From an uncultured Eubacteriales bacterium (GTDB lineage Bacteria > Bacillota > Clostridia > UMGS1883): a stretch of 13,483 bases of DNA. The notes below the pieces were generated by a model, which was given only the letters and a program-made list of their open reading frames with translations, did not search any database and was not told the origin of the DNA. This document shows, in pieces, positions 7,136-13,483 of the stretch. The number at the start of each line of letters is the position of its first letter. Position 1 is the stretch's first letter. The stretch is from the NCBI GenBank assembly GCA_905195005.1, contig CAJJUC010000053.1, positions 1-13,483 of the forward strand, read 5' to 3'. The position numbers and the translations under genes are program-made.

Positions 7136-9619
7136 ATGGATATCAGAATTGCGCTTGCAGGTAATCCAAACTGCGGTAAAACAACGCTTTTCAACGCATT
7201 GACCGGTTCCAACCAGTTTGTCGGAAACTGGCCCGGTGTTACGGTTGAGAAAAAAGAGGGTAAGCTTAAGAAGCATCCCGGTGTAACAATTACCGACCTT
7301 CCGGGTATATACTCGCTTTCTCCGTACACACTCGAAGAAGTTGTTGCGAGAAATTATCTTATCGGCGAGCGTCCGGACGCAATACTTAATATTATTGACG
7401 GCACAAACCTTGAGAGAAACCTTTATCTTACAACGCAGCTTACAGAGCTTGGAATCCCCGTTGTTGTTGCAATCAACATGATGGATGTTGTAAAGAAAAA
7501 CGGAGACAAGATTAACACGGCGGAGCTTTCGCGTGAGCTTGGATGTGAGGTTATTGAAATATCCGCGCTGAAGGGTACGGGAATTGTTCTTGCAGCCGAA
7601 ACGGCAGTTGAAGCTGCAAAGCATGGCAAGACTGTTCCGATGCACACGTTCTCCGGCACTGTTGAACATGCAATCGCTCACATTGAGGAAGCAGCGCTTC
7701 ATGATATGCCCGAGGAGCAGCAAAGATGGTTTGCTATCAAAATATTTGAGCGCGATGAAAAAATTATAGAACAGCTTAATATTGATAAAAGTATCCTCAA
7801 TCATATTGAAACAGATATTAAGGCTGCGGAAGATGAACTTGACGACGATGCGGAAAGCATTATAACAAACGAGCGTTATATCTACATATCGCAGATTATA
7901 AAGGGCTGCTACAAAAAGAAAAATGTCGGCGGTCTTTCAACCTCCGATAAGATAGATAAGGTTGTTACAAACCGTTGGCTCGGACTTCCGATTTTCGCGG
8001 TTATTATGTTCCTTGTTTATTATATTTCAATGGTTGGTATCGGTTCTGCCGCAACCGATTGGGCGAATGACGGTCTGTTCGGAGACGGTTGGCATCTGTT
8101 CGGAATCGGAACCGGTCAGTACGAAGAGGTTGCCGACGAATTTTCCGGTGCAGCCGAAGTTGTAAACGGATATATCGAAGCGGCAGCAGATAAGGGAATT
8201 GACACAGCGGCGGTTGAAGAAGCGCTTGACACGGAAAGCGATGATTTCGATTACGAAAATGCAAAAACCTCGCTTGATAAATTTACAAAAGAGGTTAAAT
8301 CAATCGGAGATATAACATATACTGTTGTTGATGAAGAAACAATGGCAGATGAAGAAGTTAAAGCATCCTATGATGATTTGCTCGACGCCGTTAAGGTTTA
8401 CGATAAGTATGATTGTCAGGAGCCTGATCCTGCCGATTACGGCGTATGGGTTCCCGGTATTCCGGTGCTCGTGTCAAACGGCCTTGAAGCGGCTAACTGC
8501 GCTGAGTGGCTTTCCGGTCTTATTAACGACGGTATTGTTGCAGGTGTCGGCGCTGTACTGGGATTCGTTCCGCAGATGCTTGTTCTGTTCCTGCTTCTTG
8601 CATTCCTTGAGGCTTGCGGATATATGGCAAGAATTGCATTTGTCCTCGACCGTATCTTCAGAAAATTCGGTCTTTCGGGTAAGTCATTCATTCCGATGCT
8701 TATCGGTACAGGCTGCGGCGTGCCCGGTATAATGGCATCGAGAACAATCGAGAATGACCGTGACCGCAAGATGACGATTATGACAACAACATTTATCCCA
8801 TGCGGCGCAAAGGTTCCGTTTATCGCAATGATTGCCGGAGCAATATTCCACGGCAGCGCATGGGTTGCAACCTCGGCTTATTTCATTGGTATGGCTGCAA
8901 TTATAATTTCGGGTATTATGCTTAAGAAAACCAAGATGTTCTCAGGTGATCCGGCGCCGTTCGTTATGGAGCTTCCGGCATACCATATGCCTACCTTGCT
9001 TAACGTTCTTCGCAGCATGTGGGAGCGCGGATGGTCGTTCATTAAAAAAGCAGGTACAATCATTCTTCTTTCGACTATATTCGTTTGGTTCACAACATAT
9101 TTCGGATTTGTTGACGGAAAGTTCGGAATGCTTTCAGAGGATCAGATTGGCTCCAGTATTCTTGCCACTATCGGCGGAGCAATCGCTTGGATATTCAAGC
9201 CGCTCGGCTGGGGTAACTGGCAGGCAACCGTGGCATCGATTACAGGACTTGTTGCAAAGGAAAACATCGTTGGTACAATGGGTATTCTTTACGGCGGAGA
9301 CGGAACGGTTTACGGTAATCTTGCACAGACGTTTACGAGAATAACGGCGTATTCATTCCTTGTATTCAACCTTCTTTGCGCACCCTGCTTTGCCGCAATC
9401 GGCGCTATCAAGCGCGAAATGAACAACGCTAAATGGACATGGTTTGCAATCGGTTATCAGTGCGTATTCGCTTACGCGGTTGCGCTTATGATCTGCCAGT
9501 TCGGCAACATGTTTGCAGGAAAAGCAAATATAGCCGGAATTATAGCTGCCGCTGCCGTTTTGGTGTTCATAGTTTATATGCTGTTTAAGCCCTACAAGGA
9601 AGCTAAAACCTTGAAATAA
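7136..9619 (+). CDS. feoB: FeoB Fe(II) transporter with acidic extracytoplasmic insertion
   Basis: The 827-residue protein is an inner-membrane ferrous iron transporter. Its N-terminal cytoplasmic G domain has G1 GNPNCGKTT (9-17), G2 Thr36, G3 DLPG (54-57), G4 NMMD (114-117) and a G5-like SALKG (143-147). A helical GDI-type region follows to about 270. The membrane part has the first span at about 282-303, the gate motifs GTGCGVPGIMASRTIENDRDRK (524-545) and FIPCGAKVPF (553-562), MWERGWSFIKKAG (628-640) and VAKENIVGTMG (706-716), and ends near 820. It is longer than most FeoB proteins because of a loop at about 304-450 after the first span. By my count residues 330-434 hold 33 Asp/Glu against 8 Lys/Arg. 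Topology places this loop outside the membrane. AGAGAGGA precedes the ATG, and the gene is co-transcribed with both feoA genes. Confidence 0.97.
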   Translation: MDIRIALAGNPNCGKTTLFNALTGSNQFVGNWPGVTVEKKEGKLKKHPGVTITDLPGIYSLSPYTLEEVVARNYLIGERPDAILNIIDGTNLERNLYLTTQLTELGIPVVVAINMMDVVKKNGDKINTAELSRELGCEVIEISALKGTGIVLAAETAVEAAKHGKTVPMHTFSGTVEHAIAHIEEAALHDMPEEQQRWFAIKIFERDEKIIEQLNIDKSILNHIETDIKAAEDELDDDAESIITNERYIYISQIIKGCYKKKNVGGLSTSDKIDKVVTNRWLGLPIFAVIMFLVYYISMVGIGSAATDWANDGLFGDGWHLFGIGTGQYEEVADEFSGAAEVVNGYIEAAADKGIDTAAVEEALDTESDDFDYENAKTSLDKFTKEVKSIGDITYTVVDEETMADEEVKASYDDLLDAVKVYDKYDCQEPDPADYGVWVPGIPVLVSNGLEAANCAEWLSGLINDGIVAGVGAVLGFVPQMLVLFLLLAFLEACGYMARIAFVLDRIFRKFGLSGKSFIPMLIGTGCGVPGIMASRTIENDRDRKMTIMTTTFIPCGAKVPFIAMIAGAIFHGSAWVATSAYFIGMAAIIISGIMLKKTKMFSGDPAPFVMELPAYHMPTLLNVLRSMWERGWSFIKKAGTIILLSTIFVWFTTYFGFVDGKFGMLSEDQIGSSILATIGGAIAWIFKPLGWGNWQATVASITGLVAKENIVGTMGILYGGDGTVYGNLAQTFTRITAYSFLVFNLLCAPCFAAIGAIKREMNNAKWTWFAIGYQCVFAYAVALMICQFGNMFAGKANIAGIIAAAAVLVFIVYMLFKPYKEAKTLK

Positions 9620-9654
9620 ACAGTTAAGTTTAAAACAGGGAGGAAGCGATAAAT

Positions 9655-9828
9655 ATGAAATGGCTGTTTGAGAATTTATCCACAATTATTATTTTCGCTG
9701 TACTTGCCGCGGTTATTGTTCTTATAATCAAGTCCATGCGAAAAGACAAAAAAAGCGGAAAATCCTCCTGTGGCTGCAATTGCGCAAGCTGCGCGTTGAG
9801 CAAAAGCTGTCACGAAAGAAAACGTTAA
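9655..9828 (+). CDS. FeoB-associated Cys-rich membrane peptide
   Basis: This gene encodes 57 residues and follows feoB by 35 bp with a GGGAGGAAG ribosome binding site. Residues 8-26 form a single hydrophobic helix (LSTIIIFAVLAAVIVLIIK). A basic linker (MRKDKKSGKSS) follows, then a cysteine cluster with Cys39, 41, 43, 46 and 52 (CGCNCASC). This is the layout of the FeoB-associated Cys-rich membrane protein family (PF12669), found next to feoB in many Clostridia. The positive-inside rule puts the cysteines in the cytoplasm, where they could receive Fe(II) leaving FeoB; that function is inferred. A terminator follows at once, so this is the last gene of the core feo operon. Confidence 0.9.
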   Translation: MKWLFENLSTIIIFAVLAAVIVLIIKSMRKDKKSGKSSCGCNCASCALSKSCHERKR

Positions 9829-9836
9829 GTATAAGA

Positions 9837-9879
9837 AAACGGGGCGTACCGCATAATTTGGTATGCTCCGTTTCTTTTA
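9837..9879 (+). terminator. Rho-independent terminator of the feo operon
   Basis: A 14-bp stem pairs 9837-9850 (AAACGGGGCGTACC) with 9860-9873 (GGTATGCTCCGTTT). All positions pair, two of them as G-U. The loop is 9 nt and a CTTTTA tail follows. It lies 8 bp after the Cys-rich peptide stop and 23 bp before the DUF2325 start. DUF2325 may therefore depend on read-through, since no promoter is visible in between. Confidence 0.88.
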
Positions 9880-9902
9880 TTATTACAGGGAGATGATTTA
9901 AC

Positions 9903-10193
9903 ATGAGCATTGTGATTGTCGGCGGACACGACAGAATGCATTGCCGCTACAAAGAAATATGCAAAAAGCACGGCTGTAAATGCAAGGTATTTACACAATG
10001 TCCGGCAGATTTTAAAAATCAGATTGGTTCGCCCGATTTAATAATTGTTTTTACCGGCACCGTTGCGCATAAAATGCTGAACGTTGCGTCAGCACAGGCT
10101 GAAAAATCGGGGGCAAGTATTGTGCATTGCAATTCGTCAAGTGCGTGCGCGCTCAATGAGAAATTGAATGAAATTTTTTCTAATGCCGGTTAA
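9903..10193 (+). CDS. Cys-rich DUF2325-family protein
   Basis: The 96-residue protein fits the DUF2325 family (PF10087): an N-terminal SIVIVGGHDRMHCRYKE strand-loop-helix, a central PDLIIVFTGTVAHKMLNVASAQAEKSGASIVHCNSSS segment and a C-terminal ALNEKLNEIF helix, like a small Rossmann-type fold. Seven cysteines (14, 20, 25, 27, 33, 76, 82) are many for its size. CKC within HGCKCKVFTQC suggests metal or redox chemistry. The biochemical role of the family is not established to my knowledge. AGGGAGATGA precedes the ATG. It sits after the feo terminator and before an operator-like dyad, so a part in the iron locus is likely but inferred. Confidence 0.82.
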   Translation: MSIVIVGGHDRMHCRYKEICKKHGCKCKVFTQCPADFKNQIGSPDLIIVFTGTVAHKMLNVASAQAEKSGASIVHCNSSSACALNEKLNEIFSNAG

Positions 10194-10206
10194 ATTATAT
10201 TCGTGA

Positions 10207-10222
10207 GTTAGTTCAGTCTAAC
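10207..10222. promoter_or_regulatory. Operator-like dyad 4 (GTTAG-N6-CTAAC) before the GH36 gene
   Basis: GTTAG and CTAAC are separated by TTCAGT. Half-sites and spacing are identical to the dyad before the HMA gene, and the flanks extend it to 6 bp arms (AGTTAG, CTAACT). It lies 14 bp after the DUF2325 stop and 48 bp before the -35 of the GH36 promoter. A weak possible promoter (TTGGTG at 10223-10228, TATACT at 10245-10250) lies directly downstream. As an RNA hairpin it would be weak and has no T-tract. Confidence 0.5.
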
Positions 10223-10237
10223 TTGGTGCGTATCGTA

Positions 10238-10269
10238 AATATTGTATACTAAAATGTTAATATTGTATA
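10238..10269. repeat. Direct repeat AATATTGTATA, 21-bp period, next to the GH36 -35
   Basis: AATATTGTATA occurs at 10238-10248 and again at 10259-10269. The start-to-start distance is 21 bp, two helical turns. Extended to 15 bp, 13 positions agree. The second copy abuts the -35 hexamer. This is the geometry used by many AraC-family activators, so an activator site for the alpha-galactosidase gene is inferred. Confidence 0.55.
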
Positions 10270-10298
10270 TTGACTGCAAAATAATACTGTGCTATAAT
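10270..10298 (+). promoter_or_regulatory. Promoter of the GH36 gene
   Basis: TTGACT (10270-10275) and TATAAT (10293-10298) have a 17-bp spacer and an extended TGC before the -10. Transcription should start near 10305. The short leader contains a small dyad, CTGCAT-A-ATGCAG (10313-10325), just before the AAAGGAG ribosome binding site. Confidence 0.82.
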
Positions 10299-10342
10299 GT
10301 GCGGGATTTAAGCTGCATAATGCAGAACAAAGGAGAATTTAC

Positions 10343-12310
10343 ATGAATATTGCAGAAAAAGAGCCATGTTTTATAGCGGAGCAATGCGGTGATAAATCCT
10401 CAAACTGGATTGCTGCCGCATATTGCGATAAGATATACGATAAAAATGCTTCCGGTGATTACGTATCGGATAGTTTTACGGTTAAATGTGATAAAAAGAA
10501 TTTCGGCGGCGTTATCAGACAAGTCAACACCGTTACCAATATTTTGGACGATACACTTAGGCTGAAGCACGTTTCATCAGTATACATAAAAGGAATAGGC
10601 GACGGCGGCGTTATTCCGTGGTATGATAAGCAGCGTTTTATGATTCACCATTGCTATATGACTTGGCAGGGTGAATTTCAATGGAGGAGCTCGGCTCTTT
10701 CCGAACTTGGGCTTTACAAAGCGTCGAACCATAATCCGGCAAATGTTATCAGTATTTCATCGCTCGGAAGCCAGATGACGTCGCTTCGCTATCCGCTTGT
10801 ATTTATTGAGGACAGGGAACTTAATCAAACATGGTTTGTCGAAATTGAGGCTTCCGCAAACTGGTATATTGAGATCGGCGTTGATGAAAACGGGCTTCTT
10901 TACACCGAAGCGACATCTGCTTACAGCGATCACGACGGTTGGTATGTTAATCTCGAAAAGGGAGAAGCCTTTAAATCAGAGCCCGGCATATATGGAATCA
11001 CTGAATCTGGTGTGGAGGGCGCAATCCGTATGCTATGTGATTATAAAAGGCAGGCATCGGCAGCTTCTCTTAAAGAGCCGCTTGTGTGTTTTAATGATTA
11101 TATGAATTGTCTGTGGGCGCTCCCGAATGAAAACAAGCTTATTCCGCTCATTGATAAGGCTGCCGAGCTTGGCTGCGAAGCTTTTTGCATTGATGCAGGG
11201 TGGTTTATCGGCGGATTTGCGCGCATCGGTTACTGGGTTTGGGATGACTCGCTGTTTCCGTCTTACAGATTTAACGGAATAATTGATTATATTAAAAACC
11301 GCGGAATGATTCCGGGCGTTTGGCTTGAGGTTGACAGCATTACGTCCGAAAGCCCGAACTATGACGATATGAAGCCGTTTTTCCTTACATATAACAAAAT
11401 GCCGGTCGGAACATCAGGAAGAGATGTTCTTGATTTCAGACGCGAAGAGGTAAGAGAATGCATTATGAGAACCTTTGACATGCTCTATTCGATCGGCGTC
11501 AGATATATAAAAAACGATTATAACCAGACAACAGGGTTCGGATGCGACGGTAACGGAGCTGCCTCGGAGGCGCTCAAAGAAAGTCAGGCTGCTTTCTTTG
11601 AGTTTATCGACAGCGTTCGCGAAAAATATCCGGACTTAATTATAGAGCTATGCGCAAGCGGTGCAATGCGCGCAGGCGGTGCGGCCGTAAAGCATTTTCA
11701 CTTGTTGAGTACAAGCGACCAGGAGGATTACCGAAACAATCCGTCAATTCTGTCAGGTGCAGGCGTTTGTATTCAGCCGGAAAAATGCGGAATATGGGCA
11801 TACCCCTATCCGTCGGCATATGATGAACGCGAAACAGACATAGGTGATGTTTTTAACTGTAAACGCAAAGAACTTTACACGGATGGCAGAGAAACGGTAT
11901 TTAATGCGGTTAACGCAATGCTCGGATTGTTCTATCTTTCAGGGCATGTTGACATCGCTGACGAATTTAATACAGATTTGATTAAAGCTGCAATTTCCTG
12001 CTATAAGGATAACAGGCAGTTCATTACGGAGGCTTACCCAATATTTCCGGGCGGTTTTATCGGAATTTCGGAAAGCGGAATTTTCTCTTACGGATTGCAG
12101 AAAAATGACAGAATCCTGCTCGCCGTTTGGCGCATTGAAACAGAGAATGAATGTAAAGCATTTGATTTATCGAAGTATATCGGAAAACAGGCTTCAGCAA
12201 GAATAATTTATCCCGGCTGCAGCAGCGCGGAGTACAGCATTATCGGCGGCAGGCTGGCGGTGTGCCTTAAAGAGAATAACAGCGCCGTTTTATTTGAAAT
12301 AGCGCGTTAG
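10343..12310 (+). CDS. GH36-type alpha-galactosidase-like glycoside hydrolase
   Basis: The 655-residue protein follows the clan GH-D/GH36 layout: an N-terminal beta-sandwich (to about 240), a TIM barrel (about 245-570) and a short C-terminal beta domain. Barrel landmarks are FCIDAGWF (281-288), GMIPGVWLEVDS (321-332), VLDFRREEV (362-370), YIKNDYNQ (388-395), with Asp392 as the probable nucleophile, ELCASGAMRAGG (435-446) and TSDQEDYRNNPS (457-468), with Asp459 as the probable acid/base. Family members mostly hydrolyse terminal alpha-1,6- or alpha-1,3-galactose from oligosaccharides, usually with retention. There is no signal peptide, so a cytoplasmic enzyme acting on imported oligosaccharides is likely. 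It is transcribed alone: its own promoter lies upstream and a strong terminator downstream. Another specificity within the clan cannot be excluded. Confidence 0.88.
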   Translation: MNIAEKEPCFIAEQCGDKSSNWIAAAYCDKIYDKNASGDYVSDSFTVKCDKKNFGGVIRQVNTVTNILDDTLRLKHVSSVYIKGIGDGGVIPWYDKQRFMIHHCYMTWQGEFQWRSSALSELGLYKASNHNPANVISISSLGSQMTSLRYPLVFIEDRELNQTWFVEIEASANWYIEIGVDENGLLYTEATSAYSDHDGWYVNLEKGEAFKSEPGIYGITESGVEGAIRMLCDYKRQASAASLKEPLVCFNDYMNCLWALPNENKLIPLIDKAAELGCEAFCIDAGWFIGGFARIGYWVWDDSLFPSYRFNGIIDYIKNRGMIPGVWLEVDSITSESPNYDDMKPFFLTYNKMPVGTSGRDVLDFRREEVRECIMRTFDMLYSIGVRYIKNDYNQTTGFGCDGNGAASEALKESQAAFFEFIDSVREKYPDLIIELCASGAMRAGGAAVKHFHLLSTSDQEDYRNNPSILSGAGVCIQPEKCGIWAYPYPSAYDERETDIGDVFNCKRKELYTDGRETVFNAVNAMLGLFYLSGHVDIADEFNTDLIKAAISCYKDNRQFITEAYPIFPGGFIGISESGIFSYGLQKNDRILLAVWRIETENECKAFDLSKYIGKQASARIIYPGCSSAEYSIIGGRLAVCLKENNSAVLFEIAR

Positions 12311-12319
12311 TGCGCAGGC

Positions 12320-12363
12320 ATAACGATAGGGATGCAAATATAGTGCATCTCTATCGTTATTTT
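12320..12363 (+). terminator. Rho-independent terminator after the GH36 gene
   Basis: A 17-bp stem pairs 12320-12336 with 12344-12360 around a 7-nt loop (AATATAG). All positions pair, with a single G-U, and a TTTT run (12360-12363) follows. It begins 10 bp after the stop codon. Because the stem ends in A-T pairs it could also work on a minus-strand transcript, but no minus-strand gene is seen. Confidence 0.9.
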
Positions 12364-12417
12364 AGGTTTGAAATTAGTCAAAAGGTGCATAAGAAGCTCA
12401 ATATGTAAAGATTATAT

Positions 12418-12445
12418 TTGACATGCGGCCGATTGCTGTTATAAT
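12418..12445 (+). promoter_or_regulatory. Promoter of the GH28 gene
   Basis: TTGACA (12418-12423) and TATAAT (12440-12445) have a 16-bp spacer and an extended TGT before the -10. A second TATAAT at 12451-12456 is spaced too far for this -35. The leader carries a short dyad ATGCCG-CAC-CGGCAT (12462-12476) just before the GGAG ribosome binding site. The 12364-12417 stretch before it shows no gene. Confidence 0.8.
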
Positions 12446-12491
12446 AAATTTATAATACCATATGCCGCACCGGCATGGATTGGAGAAATTT

Positions 12492-13483
12492 ATGATCAAC
12501 TGCATTGCTTCGGAAAACTCAATTACGCTCTGCTGGAAAAAAACAAACAGCAGCGTTTATAATGCCGTTATAGACGGAAAAGCTTTTTCGACGGACAGAA
12601 CGCACTGCACCTTTAAAAATCTTAAGCCCGGCTGTCGGTATACGGTTGCGGTAACGGACGAATCGGGAAACGACTTGATTGCGGAAAGATGCATAAAAAC
12701 AGACTCTCCGAAGAACAAAATCAACATCTGCGACAGTCCTTTTAATGCCGTTGGCGACGGGAAAACCATGAACACTGCCGCCATTCAGGCAGCCATTGAT
12801 TCAGTATGTAAAGGTGAGTGCCTTTACATACCAGAGGGCGTTTTTCTGACAGGAGCGCTGAAGCTGCACAGTGACATGACGCTATACATTGAAAAAGGCG
12901 CCGTTCTTCGCGGAACTGAATATCCGAAGGATTATCTTCCAAAGATTCCGAGCCGGTTTGAAGGCATTGAAAGAGAATGCTACAGCTCGCTTTTAAACCT
13001 CGGCGAGCTTGACCGAAGCGGAAATATAACGTGCGAAAATGTGACAATAACCGGCGGCGGAACAATAGACGGAGGCGGACACCGACTTGCCGAAAATATA
13101 ATAGAGCTTGAAAGCGAGCTTATGAAGGACTATATTGACAGCCTTGGGGACAAAATTGCCGATTACGAATTTCCGAAAACAATTCCGGGCAGAGCGCGTC
13201 CGCGTTTAATCAATATAAGCAATTGCAGAAACATTGTTTTAAGCGGAATCACTGTTAAAAATGCTCCGTCATGGATGGTGCATATGGTATACAGCCGCGA
13301 CATAGTGACATTCGGCTGCGAATTTTATTCCCACGATGTATGGAACGGTGACGGCTGGGATCCCGATTCATCCGAAAATTGCAGCATATTTGACTGCACA
13401 TTCAATACGGGTGATGACTGCATTGCCATAAAATCAGGGAAAAATCCCGAGGGGAATATTATCAATAAGCCATGCCGCAGCAT
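12492..13483 (+). CDS. GH28 polygalacturonase-like glycoside hydrolase (3' truncated)
   Basis: The frame from the ATG at 12492 (TGGAGAAA ribosome binding site) stays open to the window end, giving 330 residues. Residues 1-70 look like a fibronectin-III-like module (ITLCWKKTNSSVYNAVIDGK, then FKNLKPGCRYTVAV). From about 82 the right-handed beta-helix of GH28 begins: NAVGDGKTMNTAAIQAAID, LYIPEGVFLTGALKLHSDMTLYIEKGAVLRG, then SGITVKNAPSWMVHMVYSRD. The catalytic region has WNGDGWDPDSSENCSIFDC (284-302) and TGDDCIAIKSGK (306-317), with Asp287, Asp308 and Asp309 as the expected catalytic carboxylates. The usual NTDG reads NGDG. The GHG and RIK motifs should follow beyond the window. There is no signal peptide, which suggests an intracellular exo-acting enzyme on galacturonate oligomers. 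It has its own promoter after the GH36 terminator. Confidence 0.9.
   Translation, partial: MINCIASENSITLCWKKTNSSVYNAVIDGKAFSTDRTHCTFKNLKPGCRYTVAVTDESGNDLIAERCIKTDSPKNKINICDSPFNAVGDGKTMNTAAIQAAIDSVCKGECLYIPEGVFLTGALKLHSDMTLYIEKGAVLRGTEYPKDYLPKIPSRFEGIERECYSSLLNLGELDRSGNITCENVTITGGGTIDGGGHRLAENIIELESELMKDYIDSLGDKIADYEFPKTIPGRARPRLINISNCRNIVLSGITVKNAPSWMVHMVYSRDIVTFGCEFYSHDVWNGDGWDPDSSENCSIFDCTFNTGDDCIAIKSGKNPEGNIINKPCRS

Noticed and set aside
7049..7804. Long open frame on the minus strand (251 codons) across feoB
   Set aside because: It lies wholly opposite feoA2/feoB, its translation shows no family pattern, and the plus-strand FeoB motifs are unambiguous. It reflects the codon bias of feoB.
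1..13483. CRISPR arrays, insertion sequences, tRNA or rRNA genes, phage genes
   Set aside because: I saw no regularly spaced repeats, transposase, cloverleaf or rRNA-like segments, or phage proteins on either strand.

Overview
The window looks like a chromosomal piece of a Gram-positive Clostridia (Bacillota) anaerobe with moderate GC. The evidence is S-layer homology (SLH) proteins, strong AGGAG-type ribosome binding sites, TTGACA/TATAAT promoters, and a Clostridia-style feoA-feoA-feoB locus with a Cys-rich FeoB-associated peptide. The glycoside hydrolases point to plant-fibre, probably pectin, degradation. A gut or rumen pectin degrader of the Monoglobus/Oscillospirales type is plausible, but the window cannot prove a taxon. 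All supported genes are on the + strand.

Region 1 (1-5999) is a tightly packed run with no visible internal promoter or terminator. It holds the C-terminal end of an SLH protein, an 888-residue secreted SLH protein, a GH105/GH88-type unsaturated glycuronyl hydrolase, a class-C beta-lactamase-like serine hydrolase with a C-terminal extension, and a YgjV-family membrane protein. The two SLH proteins are probably envelope-attached. The GH105 and serine hydrolase lack signal peptides and probably act in the cytoplasm on imported oligosaccharides.

Region 2 (about 6000-10193) is an extended ferrous-iron uptake (Feo) locus. A TM-Cys-HMA protein has its own promoter. Then come two feoA genes, an 827-residue FeoB with a long acidic extracytoplasmic insertion, a 57-residue Cys-rich FeoB-associated membrane peptide, a rho-independent terminator, and a Cys-rich DUF2325 protein. 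Both promoters carry GTTAG/CTAAC inverted repeats overlapping the -10 or the start site, which suggests one metal-responsive repressor for the whole locus. A further copy lies after the DUF2325 gene, upstream of the next gene.

Region 3 (10194-13483) returns to carbohydrate use. A GH36-type alpha-galactosidase has a consensus promoter preceded by a 21-bp-spaced direct repeat, and it ends in a strong terminator. A GH28 polygalacturonase-like gene follows with its own promoter and runs off the end of the window. With the GH105 gene, the GH28 and GH36 enzymes fit stepwise removal of galacturonate, unsaturated uronic acid and alpha-galactose residues from pectic or associated oligosaccharides. The iron locus is embedded between these carbohydrate genes.
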